A stretch of 64,000 nucleotides of DNA from Microbispora sp. H13382. Lineage in GTDB: Bacteria; Actinomycetota; Actinomycetes; Streptosporangiales; Streptosporangiaceae. The stretch spans positions 142,285 to 206,284 of the forward strand of contig NZ_JABBXA010000015.1 in NCBI RefSeq assembly GCF_014161445.1, in the 5' to 3' direction. A program made the translations under genes and the position numbers. Positions 45,540 to 55,088 of this stretch are shown here, in pieces (the first letter of the stretch is position 1; the number at the start of each line of letters is the position of its first letter). Under the pieces are notes generated by a model. That model was not told where the DNA came from. It was given only the letters and a program-made list of their open reading frames with translations, and did no database searches.

Positions 45540-46346
45540 GTGAGCTCTGTAATCACGCTCCTGACCGACTACGGGCTGGAGGACGGGTTCGTCGCCGCGT
45601 GCCACGGCGTGATCGCGGGCATCGCTCCGCAGGCTCGGATCATCGACGTGGGTCATCTCGTCCCCGCCGGGGACGTACGGCGCGGCGCGGCCATCCTCGC
45701 GCAGACCCTGCCCTACCTGCCCGCGGGCGTCCACCTCGCGGTCGTCGATCCCGCCGTGGGCGGCAACCGGCGCCCGGTCGCGGTGGAGGCGGGAGGCCGG
45801 GTGTTCCTCGGCCCGGACAACGGCATCCTGTCGTGGGCCGTGCGTGCCGCCGGAGGCGCCGACGCGGCCTACGAGCTGACGAACACGGACCTGTTCCTGG
45901 AGAACGTCTCTCCGACGTTCCCGGGACGGGATCTGTTCGCCCCGGTGGCCGCCCACCTGTGCACCGGGCGCGCGGTCGCCGACGTGGGGCCGCCGATGCC
46001 GGTGAACCGCCTGGTGACCCTGCCCGCGCCGACCTGCCGCTTGCGGGACGGCGCGGCGGAGGGCGAGGTGCTGTCGGTGGACAGGCACGGCAACGTCCAG
46101 TTGTCGATCACCGCCTCCGACCTGGCCGAGCTCGGCGTACGGCTCGGCGACACCCTCGCCGTGTGGCTCGGGCGCCGCCAGATCACCGTGCCGTTCCGCG
46201 AGACGTTCACCGCCGTGCCGCCCGGTGACCTGGTGGCGTTCGCCGACTCCGCCGGCCTGGTCGCGATGGCGATCAACGCCGGGGACGCCGCCGACCGCCT
46301 GGGTCTGCCCCCGGGCGCGCACGTACGGCTGTCGCCCGGGCGCTGA
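45540..46346 (+). CDS. SAM hydroxide adenosyltransferase (DUF62 family)
   Basis: 268 residues from the GTG at 45540; a GTG 4 codons upstream is possible. The N-terminal domain begins SSVITLLTDYGLEDG and holds IDVGHLVPAGDVRRGA with the D/H/R side chains that activate water in this family; the LAVVDPAVGG and LGPDNGILSWA loops hold SAM. A beta-barrel C-terminal domain (EVLSVDRHGNVQLSI) follows. It hydrolyses SAM to adenosine and methionine. It is homologous to fluorinase and chlorinase but lacks obvious halide-site features, so the hydroxide type is preferred. Confidence 0.9.
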   Translation: MSSVITLLTDYGLEDGFVAACHGVIAGIAPQARIIDVGHLVPAGDVRRGAAILAQTLPYLPAGVHLAVVDPAVGGNRRPVAVEAGGRVFLGPDNGILSWAVRAAGGADAAYELTNTDLFLENVSPTFPGRDLFAPVAAHLCTGRAVADVGPPMPVNRLVTLPAPTCRLRDGAAEGEVLSVDRHGNVQLSITASDLAELGVRLGDTLAVWLGRRQITVPFRETFTAVPPGDLVAFADSAGLVAMAINAGDAADRLGLPPGAHVRLSPGR

Positions 46347-46356
46347 CCGGCCGGTC

Positions 46357-47373
46357 CTACTGGGCGTTCACCACGTCGCGGACCTCCGCGAAGTGGCAGG
46401 CGCTGGGGTGGCCGCTGCCCGGGCGCACCTCGAGCGCCGGCGCCTGCTGGGCGCAGATGTCCTGCGCCTTCCAGCACCGGGTGCGGAAGTGGCAGCCCGA
46501 GGGCGGGTTGGCCGGCGAGGGCGGGTCGCCCTGGAGGATGATCCGCTGGCGCGTCTCCCGGCCCTCCGGATCCGGCACCGGCACGGCCGACAGCAGGGCC
46601 TGCGTGTACGGATGAGTCGGGCTGTCGTAGATCTCGGCGTCCCTGCCCAGCTCGACGATCTTGCCGAGGTACATCACCGCGACCCGGTCGGAGATGTGGC
46701 GGACCACCGACAGGTCGTGCGCGATGAAGATGTAGGCGAGGTCGAACTCGTTCTGCAGCCGCTCCAGCAGGTTCATGACCTGGGCCTGGATCGACACGTC
46801 GAGCGCGGAGACCGGCTCGTCGCAGATGATGATCTCAGGCTGGAGGGCCAGGCCGCGGGCGATGCCGATGCGCTGGCGCTGGCCGCCGGAGAACTGGTGC
46901 GGGTAGCGGTTGATGTGGTCGGGGTTGAGGCCGACCACCTCGAGCAGCTCCTGCACCCGGCGCCGCCGCCCGCCCTTGGGCACGACATCCGAGTGGATCT
47001 CGAACGGCTCCCCCACGATGTCGCCGACGGTCATCCGCGGGTTCAGCGAGGTGTAGGGGTCCTGCATCACCATCTGGATGTTGCGGCGCATCCGCTTCAG
47101 CTCCGCGCCCCTGGCCGACGTGATGTCCCTGCCGTGGACGCGCACGGATCCCGACGTGGGCCGCTCCAGCGCCATCAGCAGCTTGGCCAGGGTGGACTTG
47201 CCGCAGCCCGACTCGCCGACGATGCCGAGCGTCTCACCCCGGTGCAGGTCGAAGGAGACCCCGTCCACGGCCTTGATCGCGCCGATCTGCCGCTTGACGA
47301 CGACGCCCTGGGTGAGCGGGAAGTGCTTGACCAGGTCGCGGACTTCGAGGATCGACTCAGCGCTCGCCTTCAT
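46357..47373 (-). CDS. oppF: Oligopeptide ABC transporter ATPase (OppF-type)
   Basis: 338 residues from the ATG at 47373. Walker A GESGCGKS (53-60), signature FSGGQRQR, Walker [13 protein letters not shown], switch histidine in IAHDLSVV. The C-terminal oligopeptide-transporter domain has [19 protein letters not shown] with spaced cysteines, which in relatives bind an iron-sulfur cluster. It is the last gene of the five-gene operon and overlaps oppD by 17 bases. It pairs with OppD to power the importer. Confidence 0.95.
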   Translation of the reverse strand: MKASAESILEVRDLVKHFPLTQGVVVKRQIGAIKAVDGVSFDLHRGETLGIVGESGCGKSTLAKLLMALERPTSGSVRVHGRDITSARGAELKRMRRNIQMVMQDPYTSLNPRMTVGDIVGEPFEIHSDVVPKGGRRRRVQELLEVVGLNPDHINRYPHQFSGGQRQRIGIARGLALQPEIIICDEPVSALDVSIQAQVMNLLERLQNEFDLAYIFIAHDLSVVRHISDRVAVMYLGKIVELGRDAEIYDSPTHPYTQALLSAVPVPDPEGRETRQRIILQGDPPSPANPPSGCHFRTRCWKAQDICAQQAPALEVRPGSGHPSACHFAEVRDVVNAQ

Positions 47374-48388
47374 CGATGACCTCCCTCCAGTAGTGGCAGG
47401 CGCTGCCGCGGGTGCCACTGATCGTGTACAGCGGGGGAACGTCGGTCACGCAGTTGTCCCGCCGGTACGGGCACCGCGGATGGAAGGCGCAGCCCGTCGG
47501 CATCTCCAGCAGGTTGGGCGGCAGGCCCTTGATCGCGTACAGCTCCTGGCCCTTGTGGTCCACCCGGGGGATGGATTCGAGCAGCCCCTTCGAGTAGGGG
47601 TGGGCCGGGTTCTTGTACAGCTCGTGCACCGGCGCGTTCTCGACGATGCGCCCGCCGTACATGACCGCGATCTTGTCAGCGACGTCGGCGACGACGCCGA
47701 GGTCGTGGGTGATCAGGATCAGTCCCATGTTGCTGTCGCGCTGCAGTTCCGCGAGCAGCCCCATGATCTGGGCCTGGACGGTCACGTCGAGCGCCGTGGT
47801 CGGCTCGTCGGCGATCAGGATCTCCGGGTCGAGCGCGATCGCCATGGCGATCATGATGCGCTGCCGCATACCGCCCGAGAACTGGTGCGGGAAGTCGTTG
47901 ACCCGCTCCTTGGCGGCCGGGATCCTGACCCGGTCCATCAGCTCGACGGCCTTCTTCTTCGCGTCCGCCCGCGAGGTGCCGCGGTGCATGCGGAACATCT
48001 CGGCGATCTGCCAGCCGACCGGGAAGACCGGGTTCAGCGAGGACAGCGCGTCCTGGAAGACCATGGAGATGCCCTCCCCGCGGATCCTCCTGCGCTGGTC
48101 CTCGGGGAGCTTGAGCAGGTCGACGCCGCGGAAGCGGATCTCGCCTCCGGTCACCTTCCCCGGCGGGATGTCGAGGATGCCCATGATGGTCTGGGCGGTG
48201 ACGCTCTTGCCCGAGCCCGACTCGCCCAGTACGGCGAGCGTCTCGCCGGCGTCCACGCTGTAGGTCACGCCGTTGACTGCCTTGGCCACGCCCGCCCGGG
48301 TGCGGAACTCGACGTGGAGGTCGTCGACCTCCAGCAGGGCGCCGCTGTGGGAGCCGCTGCCCATCTGCTCGGAAAGCACTTCCGTCAC
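47357..48388 (-). CDS. oppD: Oligopeptide ABC transporter ATPase (OppD-type)
   Basis: 343 residues. Walker A GESGSGKS (55-62), signature FSGGMRQR, Walker [21 protein letters not shown] switch region. The C-terminal oligo_HPY-type domain has [20 protein letters not shown]. It is the first ATPase of the operon and overlaps oppF. It lies downstream of oppC with a 13-base gap. Confidence 0.95.
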   Translation of the reverse strand: MTEVLSEQMGSGSHSGALLEVDDLHVEFRTRAGVAKAVNGVTYSVDAGETLAVLGESGSGKSVTAQTIMGILDIPPGKVTGGEIRFRGVDLLKLPEDQRRRIRGEGISMVFQDALSSLNPVFPVGWQIAEMFRMHRGTSRADAKKKAVELMDRVRIPAAKERVNDFPHQFSGGMRQRIMIAMAIALDPEILIADEPTTALDVTVQAQIMGLLAELQRDSNMGLILITHDLGVVADVADKIAVMYGGRIVENAPVHELYKNPAHPYSKGLLESIPRVDHKGQELYAIKGLPPNLLEMPTGCAFHPRCPYRRDNCVTDVPPLYTISGTRGSACHYWREVIDEGER

Positions 48389-48401
48389 TCGCTGTGCCTC
48401 C

Positions 48402-49349
48402 TCATCGAAGCTTCGGGTCGAGGGCGTCGCGTACGGCTTCGCCGAGCATGACGAAGGTCAGCACGCACAGGGACAGGAACCCGGCCGGGAAGAACATGGC
48501 GTGCGGACCGGTCCTGAGATAGTCCTTGTGGTCGGCGATCGCGATGCCCCAGGAGATGACCGGCGAGCGCAGACCGATGCCGAGCAGCGACAGCGTGGCC
48601 TCGGCGCCGATGAAGCTGCCGATCGTGATCGTGGCGTACACGAGGATCGGCGCCAGCGAGTTCGGCAGCAGGTGCCGGAAGATGATCCGCATCGGTCCCG
48701 CGCCGAGCGCCCTGGCGGCCTGCACGTAGTCCTGGTGCTTGGCCTGGATGACGGCCGAGCGGGCGATGCGCATCAGGATCGGCCAGCCCAGCAGGGCCAG
48801 CACGATGATGACGACCGCCATGATCATCGCTTTGCCGGGGTTCGACTGGGCCGGTGCGACGGTGCCGAGGATGATGATCGCGCCCAGCACGTACGGCAGG
48901 CCGAGGAACATCTCGCCGATGCGGGAGATGATCGCGTCGAGCCAGCGCCCGAAGTAGGCGGCGAGCACGCCGGTCAGGCCGCCGAGCAGGACGGTGGCCA
49001 GCGTGGCCAGCACGCCCACGATGATCGAGGTGCGGGCGCCGTAGATGGTCCTGGCCCACACGTCCCGGCCCTGCAGGTCGTAGCCGAACCAGGCCTCCGA
49101 GCTGGGCAGCTCCATGCTCTTGGCGAGCGTCGCGTACTCCGGGTCCTTGTGCGTGAACAGCGACGGGAAGGCCGCCATCACGAGGAACACGATCAGCATC
49201 ACGAGCGAGACCCAGAAGATCTTGCGTCGCTTCAGGATGTCCCACGTGTCGCGCCAGAGGCTGCGCTGGCTGTCCCTGACCGTGACCGGGCTCGCGGCCG
49301 GATCGTCCGCACCCTTGATCAGGTCTTGCGTCGCGGTCGGGTCACTCAT
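48402..49349 (-). CDS. oppC: Oligopeptide ABC transporter permease (OppC-type)
   Basis: 315 residues. An N-terminal tail with one helix (KIFWVSLVMLIVFLVMAAF) precedes five further helices. The permease EAA-type loop is ARALGAGPMRIIFRHLLPNSLAPILV, which contacts the ATPase. FGYDLQGRDVWARTIYGARTSIIVG is typical for OppC/DppC. It overlaps oppB by 8 bases. Confidence 0.95.
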   Translation of the reverse strand: MSDPTATQDLIKGADDPAASPVTVRDSQRSLWRDTWDILKRRKIFWVSLVMLIVFLVMAAFPSLFTHKDPEYATLAKSMELPSSEAWFGYDLQGRDVWARTIYGARTSIIVGVLATLATVLLGGLTGVLAAYFGRWLDAIISRIGEMFLGLPYVLGAIIILGTVAPAQSNPGKAMIMAVVIIVLALLGWPILMRIARSAVIQAKHQDYVQAARALGAGPMRIIFRHLLPNSLAPILVYATITIGSFIGAEATLSLLGIGLRSPVISWGIAIADHKDYLRTGPHAMFFPAGFLSLCVLTFVMLGEAVRDALDPKLR

Positions 49350-50274
49350 AGCGGATCCTCGGGTCGAGCACGCCGTAGAGGAGGTCGACGAGCAGGTTGG
49401 AGATCAGGTACACGAGCACGAGCAGCGTGGCCACGGGGACCACGATCGTGTAGTCCTGACCGTTGATGGCCCGCCACAACAGGCCGCCGATGCCGTGGAT
49501 GTTGAAGATGCCCTCGGTGATGATCGCACCGGACATCAGCGAGCCGACCTCGGTGCCGAGGAACGTGAGCACCGGGATGAGCGAGTTGCGCAGCAGGTGG
49601 ATCCCGACCACCCGCCGGTTGCTCAGTCCCTTGGCCACGGCCGTGCGCACGTAGTCGGAGCGCAGGTTCTCCACGATGCTCGTACGGGTGAGCCGCGCGG
49701 TGAACGCCATGTTGAGGCTGGCCAGCACGAGCGCGGGGACGATCAGCTCGGGAACCGTCGCGGCGTCCGTCACCGTCGGCTCGATCACGTGCAGCTGCAC
49801 GCCGAGCACCCACTGCAGCAGGTAGGCGGTGACGAAGATCGGCAGAGAGAGCAGGAACAGCGTGGAGAGCGTCACCACGTTGTCGATGAAGCCGCCGCGC
49901 TTGAGACCCGACAGCACGCCGGCGCCGATCCCGATGATCGCCTCGAAGGCCACCGCCATCAGCGCGAGCCTGATGGTGATCGGCCAGGCGTCGCCGAGCT
50001 GGCTGGCCACCGACACGCCGTTGAAGTCGGTGCCGAGGTTGCCGGTGAGCAGGTTCTTCAGGAAGTTCCAGTACTGCACCAGGAGCGGCTGGTCCAGGCC
50101 GAACTGCTCACGCATGGCCGTGACATAGCTGTCCGGGCACGGCCGCTGGCCGCATCTCCCCGCGAACGGGTCGCCCGGGAGCTGCCAGACCATGTAGTTG
50201 ATGATGAACGTCGTGCCGAGCACGACAGGCACGAGTTGCAGCAGGCGCCGGATCGCGTATCGGCCCATGCGCAC
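49342..50274 (-). CDS. oppB: Oligopeptide ABC transporter permease (OppB-type)
   Basis: 310 residues from the ATG at 50274 (or M3). Six membrane helices, opening RYAIRRLLQLVPVVLGTTFIINYMVWQLPGDPF. The EAA-type loop is RTAVAKGLSNRRVVGIHLLRNSLIPVLTFLG in extent. The DPF and GLDQPLLVQYWNFL segments match the OppB/DppB group. A hairpin separates it from oppA, probably tuning the ratio of binding protein to permease. Confidence 0.95.
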   Translation of the reverse strand: MRMGRYAIRRLLQLVPVVLGTTFIINYMVWQLPGDPFAGRCGQRPCPDSYVTAMREQFGLDQPLLVQYWNFLKNLLTGNLGTDFNGVSVASQLGDAWPITIRLALMAVAFEAIIGIGAGVLSGLKRGGFIDNVVTLSTLFLLSLPIFVTAYLLQWVLGVQLHVIEPTVTDAATVPELIVPALVLASLNMAFTARLTRTSIVENLRSDYVRTAVAKGLSNRRVVGIHLLRNSLIPVLTFLGTEVGSLMSGAIITEGIFNIHGIGGLLWRAINGQDYTIVVPVATLLVLVYLISNLLVDLLYGVLDPRIRYE

Positions 50275-50346
50275 CTCCGATCTGACGCTAAAGGTCGTAC
50301 ATGCGCCCCCCGTGGGTCAACACGGAGTTCGCGAATGGACAGCCCA

Positions 50347-50378
50347 CGAGGCCGGCCCCGGTGGGGGAACCGGCCTCG
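50347..50378 (-). terminator. Intercistronic hairpin between oppA and oppB
   Basis: CGAGGCCGG (50347-50355) and CCGGCCTCG (50370-50378) form a perfect 9-bp stem in the 126-base gap. It could be a partial terminator or an mRNA-stabilising end for oppA. Confidence 0.55.
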
Positions 50379-50400
50379 GGGGGTTCACGTACGAGCTGTC

Positions 50401-52086
50401 CTACGCTTCCTTGATCGCGATCGACAGCGGGTCGAGCACGCCGAAGGGGGTGACCTTAACGCCGGTCACCCACTTGCTGGTGCCGGCCTGCAGACCGTAC
50501 GACCACAGCGGAATCGCGGGCATGTCCTGCTGCAGCATAGCCTCGGCCTCCTGGTAGAGGGCGTTGGCCTGCGCGGGGTCGGTGGCGGTGTCGGCCTCGT
50601 GGAGCTTCGCGTCGAGCTCCTTGTTGCTGTAGAGACCGTCGTTGGAGGATGCGCCGGTCTTGTACAGCGGGTTCAGGAAGTTCTCGATGTGCGGGTAGTC
50701 CATCTGCCAGCCGGTGCGGTGCACGCCCTTGAGCTTGTGCTGCGTGACGACGTCGCGCAGCTCGGCGAAGGTGGGCATGTCCTTGTGCACGAACTTGAAG
50801 CCGGCGTCGGGGCCGAAGGCCTGGTTGATGCTGTTGACCGTGGCCTCGATCCACTCCTTGTGAGTGCCGTCGGCGTTGGACCAGATCGGGAACTCGGCCG
50901 GCGGGGTGTAGCCCTCGGACTTGGCCTTGGCGAGGAGCTCCTTGGCCTTGGCGGGGTTGTAGGTGCACAGGTCGCCGCAGGCGCCGTCCTTGAAGCCCTC
51001 GACGATCGGGGAGACCCAGCCGTTGATCGGGCTACGACCCTTGTTGAAGATCTTCTCAGTGATCGTCTTCCGGTCGATCGCGAGGGAGACCGCCTTGCGG
51101 AAGTCCGCGTTGCCGCCCCACTCCTTGCTGTACACCGGGAAGGTGATCGTCTGGATGACGCCCTGCTGACCGTCGATCGCGCGGTCGCCGAGGTCGGTCT
51201 TCCACTTGTCGCCAGCGAGGGCCGACGGCGGGATCAGCTCGGTGAAGTCGAGGTTGTTGGAGACCAGGTCCGCGTAGGCCGCGTTGTCGTCCTTGTACAT
51301 CTTGTAGACGATCTTCTTGACCTTGGGCTTCTCCGGCCCGGGGTAGTCGGGGTTGGCCTCGACGATGATCTGCGAGTTGTGGTCCCACTGCACGAACTTG
51401 AAGGGGCCGTTCGTGACCGGCTTCTGCGCGAAGCCCTTCGGGTCCTTGAAGAACGCCTCCGGCAGGGCCGAGAAGGTCGAGTACCCCAGCTTGGTGCGGA
51501 ACACCGAGATGGGCGCGGTCAGCGTGACCTTGAAGGTGAGGTCGTCGACGACCTCCAGGCCCTTCAGCTTGTCGGTCTCCGGCTTCGGAGCCTCCTTCGG
51601 CCCGTCGGGGCCGTCGGGGTCCTGCGTGTTGACCTTGTCGTAGCCCTCGATGTCACCGAACCAGAAGCTGCCGAGCTGGGCGTTCGGCGAGTAGGCGGTG
51701 TAGTTCCAGGCGTCGACGTAGTTCTTCGCGGTGACCGGCGTGCCGTCGGTCCACTTCAGACCGGACTTGAGCTTGATCGTCCACACCTTGTTGTCGGTGG
51801 TCTCGATCGACTCGGCCTGGTCGAGCTCGGGAGCGGCTGTGTCCGAGTTGTACTTCACGAGCTTGCTGTACACGAAGTCGTTGATCGTGCCGCCGCAGGT
51901 CTCGTTGATGTTTCCGGGCACGAAGCCGGTCTGGGGCTCACAGCCACGGATGTAGACGGTTCCCGACGCGGCCCGGGGGTTGTCCCCGCCGCCGCTACTG
52001 GAACCGCCGCCCCCGCCGCACGCGGCGACGCCGAGCGCAAGCAGCGCGGTGCCGGTGGCGATCTTCGCGCCCTTAGTCACGCGCAT
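50401..52086 (-). CDS. oppA: Peptide-binding lipoprotein of the ABC importer (OppA-type)
   Basis: 561 residues. A lipoprotein signal peptide with lipobox LGVAAC (C23 lipidated), then a Gly/Ser linker. The SBP_bac_5 fold covers the rest: YVDAWNYTAYSPNAQLGSFWFGDIEGY, FKVTLTAPISVFRTKLGYSTFSALPEAF, RKAVSLAIDRKTITEKIFN, the last being the family signature. It captures peptides outside the membrane and delivers them to OppBC. It is the first gene of the operon, with a GAGGGAGG ribosome site upstream. Confidence 0.94.
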   Translation of the reverse strand: MRVTKGAKIATGTALLALGVAACGGGGGSSSGGGDNPRAASGTVYIRGCEPQTGFVPGNINETCGGTINDFVYSKLVKYNSDTAAPELDQAESIETTDNKVWTIKLKSGLKWTDGTPVTAKNYVDAWNYTAYSPNAQLGSFWFGDIEGYDKVNTQDPDGPDGPKEAPKPETDKLKGLEVVDDLTFKVTLTAPISVFRTKLGYSTFSALPEAFFKDPKGFAQKPVTNGPFKFVQWDHNSQIIVEANPDYPGPEKPKVKKIVYKMYKDDNAAYADLVSNNLDFTELIPPSALAGDKWKTDLGDRAIDGQQGVIQTITFPVYSKEWGGNADFRKAVSLAIDRKTITEKIFNKGRSPINGWVSPIVEGFKDGACGDLCTYNPAKAKELLAKAKSEGYTPPAEFPIWSNADGTHKEWIEATVNSINQAFGPDAGFKFVHKDMPTFAELRDVVTQHKLKGVHRTGWQMDYPHIENFLNPLYKTGASSNDGLYSNKELDAKLHEADTATDPAQANALYQEAEAMLQQDMPAIPLWSYGLQAGTSKWVTGVKVTPFGVLDPLSIAIKEA

Positions 52087-52478
52087 AGTGGATTGGTCCT
52101 CCCTCTAAGGATGGGCGTTCGCGCTGGTTAGCACCCGGTTTGCCGGGCTTCGTCAAACCAGCTGACGTCCTGCCAGTCGTCCGGAGCATCCCTTACCGGA
52201 CGCACCAGAGGAGTCTCCGGCACGTTGCAGTTCGGTCACACGTGCGTCAGTCGGGCGTCACACACATTCCTGTGAGCCCAACCTTAAATGCCCAGCAAGG
52301 CATCAAACTCCCCTTTAGAGTACATATACCGACAGAGTGCCGGTCCTTTGGCCAAGGAGGGAGGCGACACCCGCCTCCCGGTCCCCGGACGAGGATGTCC
52401 TGGGCTACCTTTGACCAGTCGCAGCCACGTTCGGTGCGACAGCCGTCCCACCGACCTCCATCCAATAGAGTCCATGCC
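52087..52478. other. Divergent promoter region oppA/wzm
   Basis: 392 bases without a gene between oppA and the polysaccharide permease. The middle is AT-richer (52268-52330). GGGAGGCG (52359-52366) and CGCCTCCC (52372-52379) form an 8-bp hairpin about 100 bases upstream of the permease. No certain promoter or operator was identified. Confidence 0.5.
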
Positions 52479-53384
52479 ATGAGCCAGCCGGAATCCGCGC
52501 TCGCGGAGGCCCAGGGTGGCGGCCGAGCCCCGGAGTCGCTGGCCGCGCTCGCCGAGCGTCACGGACTACGACGCGCCATCGCACGCCCCAGCATGCCCGC
52601 CTACCTGCGCCAACTGTGGGACCGGCGGCACTTCATCCTCACGTACGCCACCTCGCGCAACGTCTCGAAGTATTCCGAGTCGATGCTCGGCCAGCTCTGG
52701 CAGGTGCTGACCCCGCTGCTCAACGCCGCGGTGTACTGGCTGATGTTCGGCGTCATCCTGGGGCAGAGCAAGTCGATCGAGAACTACCCGGCGTTCCTCA
52801 TCACCGGGGTCATGGTGTTCACCTTCACCCAGCGCACGGTGATCAGCGGCGCCAAGTCCATCTCCTCGAACCTGTCGCTCATCCGGGCGCTCCACTTCCC
52901 GCGCGCCTCGCTCCCGCTCGCGTACACCATGCAGGAACTCCAGCAGCTCGGCTACTCCATGGCCGTGCTGGTCCTCCTGGTGCTCGTCACCGGGGAGCCG
53001 ATCACCTGGCTCTGGCTGCTGATCCCCGTCACGCTGCTCATGCAGCTCGTCTTCAACATCGGCATGGCCATGTTCATGGCCCGCCTCGGCGCGTTCATGC
53101 GGGACCTGAACCAGCTCATGCCGTTCATCACCCGCACCTGGCTGTACGCCTCCGGCGTCTTCTACGCGATCGACGACAAGACCAGGGAGCTGCCGGAGCT
53201 CCTCCGCTGGGTCCTGGAGTTCAACCCCGCCGCCGCCTACATCGAGTTCATGCGCGATCTGCTGATCTACCAGCGATTCCCCGAGCGCTGGGCGTGGGTG
53301 ACTTGTCTATTCTGGGCAGTGTTCGCGCTGATCGTCGGCTTCTGGTACTTCTGGCGGGCCGAGGAGAGGTACGGCCGTGGCTGA
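52479..53384 (+). CDS. Polysaccharide/teichoic-acid exporter permease (Wzm/TagG-like)
   Basis: 301 residues from the ATG at 52479. ABC-2-type permease: an N-terminal Gln/Ala/Gly cytoplasmic tail, LRQLWDRRHFILTYATSRNVSKYSESMLGQLWQVLTPLLNAAVYWLMFGVIL in extent, then six helices; FLITGVMVFTFTQRTVISGAKSI and the conserved ARLGAFMRDLNQLMPFITRTWLYASGVFY (in extent) are typical. With the adjacent ATPase it would flip a lipid-linked glycan across the membrane. No glycosyltransferase lies nearby, so the cargo is unknown. Confidence 0.9.
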   Translation: MSQPESALAEAQGGGRAPESLAALAERHGLRRAIARPSMPAYLRQLWDRRHFILTYATSRNVSKYSESMLGQLWQVLTPLLNAAVYWLMFGVILGQSKSIENYPAFLITGVMVFTFTQRTVISGAKSISSNLSLIRALHFPRASLPLAYTMQELQQLGYSMAVLVLLVLVTGEPITWLWLLIPVTLLMQLVFNIGMAMFMARLGAFMRDLNQLMPFITRTWLYASGVFYAIDDKTRELPELLRWVLEFNPAAAYIEFMRDLLIYQRFPERWAWVTCLFWAVFALIVGFWYFWRAEERYGRG

Positions 53385-54219
53385 GCTGACCGAGGAGCTG
53401 TCGCAGGTGGCGCCCCAGCATTCCGAGACACAGAATTCCGAGACGCAGACCCCCGAGACGCGCAATCCCAAGGTCGGGACCCCGACAGTCATCGTGGACG
53501 ACCTGCACATCGTCTACAAGGTGTACGGCGCCGCGAGCGAGTCCGAGAAGGGCAACGCCGCCAACGCCCTCATGCGCATCCTGCGGCGGCAGGGCCGGCC
53601 GCAGATGAAGGAGGTCCACGCCGTCAAGGGCGTGAGCTTCGTCGCCCACCACGGCGACGCCATCGGCATCATCGGCCGCAACGGCTCGGGCAAGTCGACG
53701 CTGCTGCGCGCGATCGCCGGCCTCCTGCCCCCGCACAAGGGCGCCGTCTACACCAACGGCCAGCCGTCGCTCCTCGGCGTCAACGCGGCCCTCATGAAGG
53801 AACTGACGGGCGAGCGCAACATCATCCTCGGCTGCTACGCGATGGGCATGAGCCCGGCCGAGGTCCGCGAGAAGTACGACGAGATCGTGGACTTCTCCGG
53901 CATCGGCGACTTCGTCCAGTTCCCCATGTCGACGTACTCGTCCGGCATGGGCGCCCGGCTGCGCTTCGCCATCTCCTCCGCCAAGACGCACGACGTGCTG
54001 CTCATCGACGAGGCCCTCGCGACCGGCGACCGCGAGTTCAAGAAGAAGAGCCAGCAGCGCATCAAGCAGATGCGCGACTCCGCCGGCACGGTCTTCCTGG
54101 TCGCCCACAACCTCGACGTGATCGAGGAGACGTGCAACCGGGTGATCTGGCTGCACAAGGGAAAGATCAGAATGGAAGGCGACCCCCAGGAGGTCCTGGA
54201 GGCGTACAACAAGGCCTGA
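53377..54219 (+). CDS. Polysaccharide/teichoic-acid exporter ATPase (Wzt/TagH-like)
   Basis: 280 residues from the GTG at 53377, overlapping the permease by 8 bases. An unusual N-terminal tail (residues 15-34) has repeats [15 protein letters not shown], coded by 15-base tandem DNA repeats. The ATPase has Walker [10 protein letters not shown] (100-108), signature [11 protein letters not shown] and Walker [12 protein letters not shown], the last being typical of Wzt/TagH. There is no C-terminal glycan-binding domain, so the TagH-like type is likelier. Confidence 0.92.
   Translation: MAELTEELSQVAPQHSETQNSETQTPETRNPKVGTPTVIVDDLHIVYKVYGAASESEKGNAANALMRILRRQGRPQMKEVHAVKGVSFVAHHGDAIGIIGRNGSGKSTLLRAIAGLLPPHKGAVYTNGQPSLLGVNAALMKELTGERNIILGCYAMGMSPAEVREKYDEIVDFSGIGDFVQFPMSTYSSGMGARLRFAISSAKTHDVLLIDEALATGDREFKKKSQQRIKQMRDSAGTVFLVAHNLDVIEETCNRVIWLHKGKIRMEGDPQEVLEAYNKA
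53423..53472. repeat. 15-bp tandem repeats in the ATPase N terminus
   Basis: Three in-frame 15-base units (ATTCCGAGACACAGA, ATTCCGAGACGCAGA, CCCCCGAGACGCGCA) encode the repeated (S/P)ET(Q/R)N tail. Confidence 0.7.
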
Positions 54220-54232
54220 GAGAAACGGAGGG

Positions 54233-54775
54233 GTGACCGTGCCGACGCCGCCACCGATCCCGTACGACCATCTGCCCGAGGTGCCCGCGCTGACCGTCGA
54301 GAGCGACGACGTACGCGACGGCGAGCGGCTCCCCGAGGCCCACGTGTTCAACGACTGGGGCATGAGCGGGCAGAACGTCTCCCCGCACCTGCGCTGGTCG
54401 GGCGCCCCCGAGGGCACCAGGAGCTACGCCGTCACCTGCTTCGACCCCGACGCGCCCACGGGCAGCGGCTTCTGGCACTGGGTGCTGTACGACATCCCGG
54501 CCGGTGTCACCGAACTGCCGGCGGGCGCGGGCAACGGCCCCGACTTCAAGGGGCTGCCCGAGGGCGCCAAGCACGCGCGCAACGACTTCAGCACCAAGGA
54601 GTACGGCGGAGCGGCGCCGCCTCCCGGCTATCCGCACCGCTACCTCTTCGCCGTGCACGCCCTCGGCGTGGAGTCCCTGGGCGTCGGCACCGACACGCCG
54701 CCGGCCGTGGTCGGGTTCAACATCACGGCCAACACGCTCGCCCGCGGCTATATCGCACCTTTGTACGAAACCTGA
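54233..54775 (+). CDS. YbhB/YbcL-family PEBP-like protein
   Basis: 180 residues from the GTG at 54233, behind GGAGGGG. PEBP fold: [49 protein letters not shown] in extent, with ligand-site residues in [14 protein letters not shown] and [15 protein letters not shown]. No signal peptide is present. Bacterial members are often called Raf kinase inhibitor-like, but the real ligand is unknown. It lies 13 bases after the exporter ATPase gene and may be in its operon. Confidence 0.93.
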   Translation: MTVPTPPPIPYDHLPEVPALTVESDDVRDGERLPEAHVFNDWGMSGQNVSPHLRWSGAPEGTRSYAVTCFDPDAPTGSGFWHWVLYDIPAGVTELPAGAGNGPDFKGLPEGAKHARNDFSTKEYGGAAPPPGYPHRYLFAVHALGVESLGVGTDTPPAVVGFNITANTLARGYIAPLYET

Positions 54776-54804
54776 TGCGGGAGGGCCGCTCGTTCCACTA
54801 TGAT

Positions 54805-54820
54805 TCGAACGGAGATTCGA
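54805..54820. promoter_or_regulatory. Near-consensus LexA (SOS) box
   Basis: TCGAACGGAGATTCGA matches the actinobacterial consensus TCGAAC-N4-GTTCGA at 11 of 12 defined positions. The symmetry extends to CTATG (54798-54802) and CATAG (54821-54825). It lies 17 bases upstream of the small gene's start codon. Confidence 0.65.
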
Positions 54821-54836
54821 CATAGGGGAGGGGCGG

Positions 54837-55007
54837 ATGAGCGACCTGGCGACGGCGATCGACAATCTGGCCGCCGAAGATCCCTCGGAGCTTCCCGTCG
54901 GGCTGATCGCCGAGCAGCTCATCGAGCTGCACTGGCAGATGGCCCGTCTGCAGGCCCAGATCGCCAGGCGCACCCACCTGCGCACGCATACCGACTCGCC
55001 GAACTAG
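54837..55007 (+). CDS. 56-residue protein behind a LexA box, DUF222-like start
   Basis: The ATG at 54837 follows GGGGAGGGG; the frame is 56 codons and ends at TAG 55005-55007. Sequence: MSDLATAIDNLAAEDP, then SELPVGLIAEQLIELHWQM, ARLQAQIARRTHLRTHTD, SPN. It is mostly helical with a coiled-coil-like AEQLIELHWQMARLQAQIARR. It resembles the N-terminal end of DUF222/HNH proteins, which often lie behind LexA boxes in actinomycetes, but lacks the nuclease. A perfect terminator follows. It could be an SOS-induced small protein. Confidence 0.65.
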   Translation: MSDLATAIDNLAAEDPSELPVGLIAEQLIELHWQMARLQAQIARRTHLRTHTDSPN

Positions 55008-55018
55008 TGCCGCACTAG
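55004..55018. repeat. 15-base palindrome at the small gene's stop codon
   Basis: CTAGTGC (55004-55010), C, GCACTAG (55012-55018), perfect. The half-sites are those of the GntR-type palindrome at 18.6 kb in inverted order. Confidence 0.45.
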
Positions 55019-55054
55019 CCGGCCCTGCGGGGCGCGGCCGGCATCGACGCCGGA

Positions 55055-55088
55055 ACGGCCGGCGCCCCCGAGGGGCGCCGGCCGTTTT
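55055..55088 (+). terminator. Rho-independent terminator
   Basis: A perfect 14-bp stem (55055-55068 with 55072-55085) with a 3-base loop CGA and a run of T (55085-55088) downstream on the + strand. Confidence 0.9.

Noticed and set aside
45540..46346. Fluorinase/chlorinase assignment for the DUF62 protein
   Set aside because: The D/H/R-type water-activating set is present and no halide-site insertion is seen. Hydroxide adenosyltransferase is the better call.
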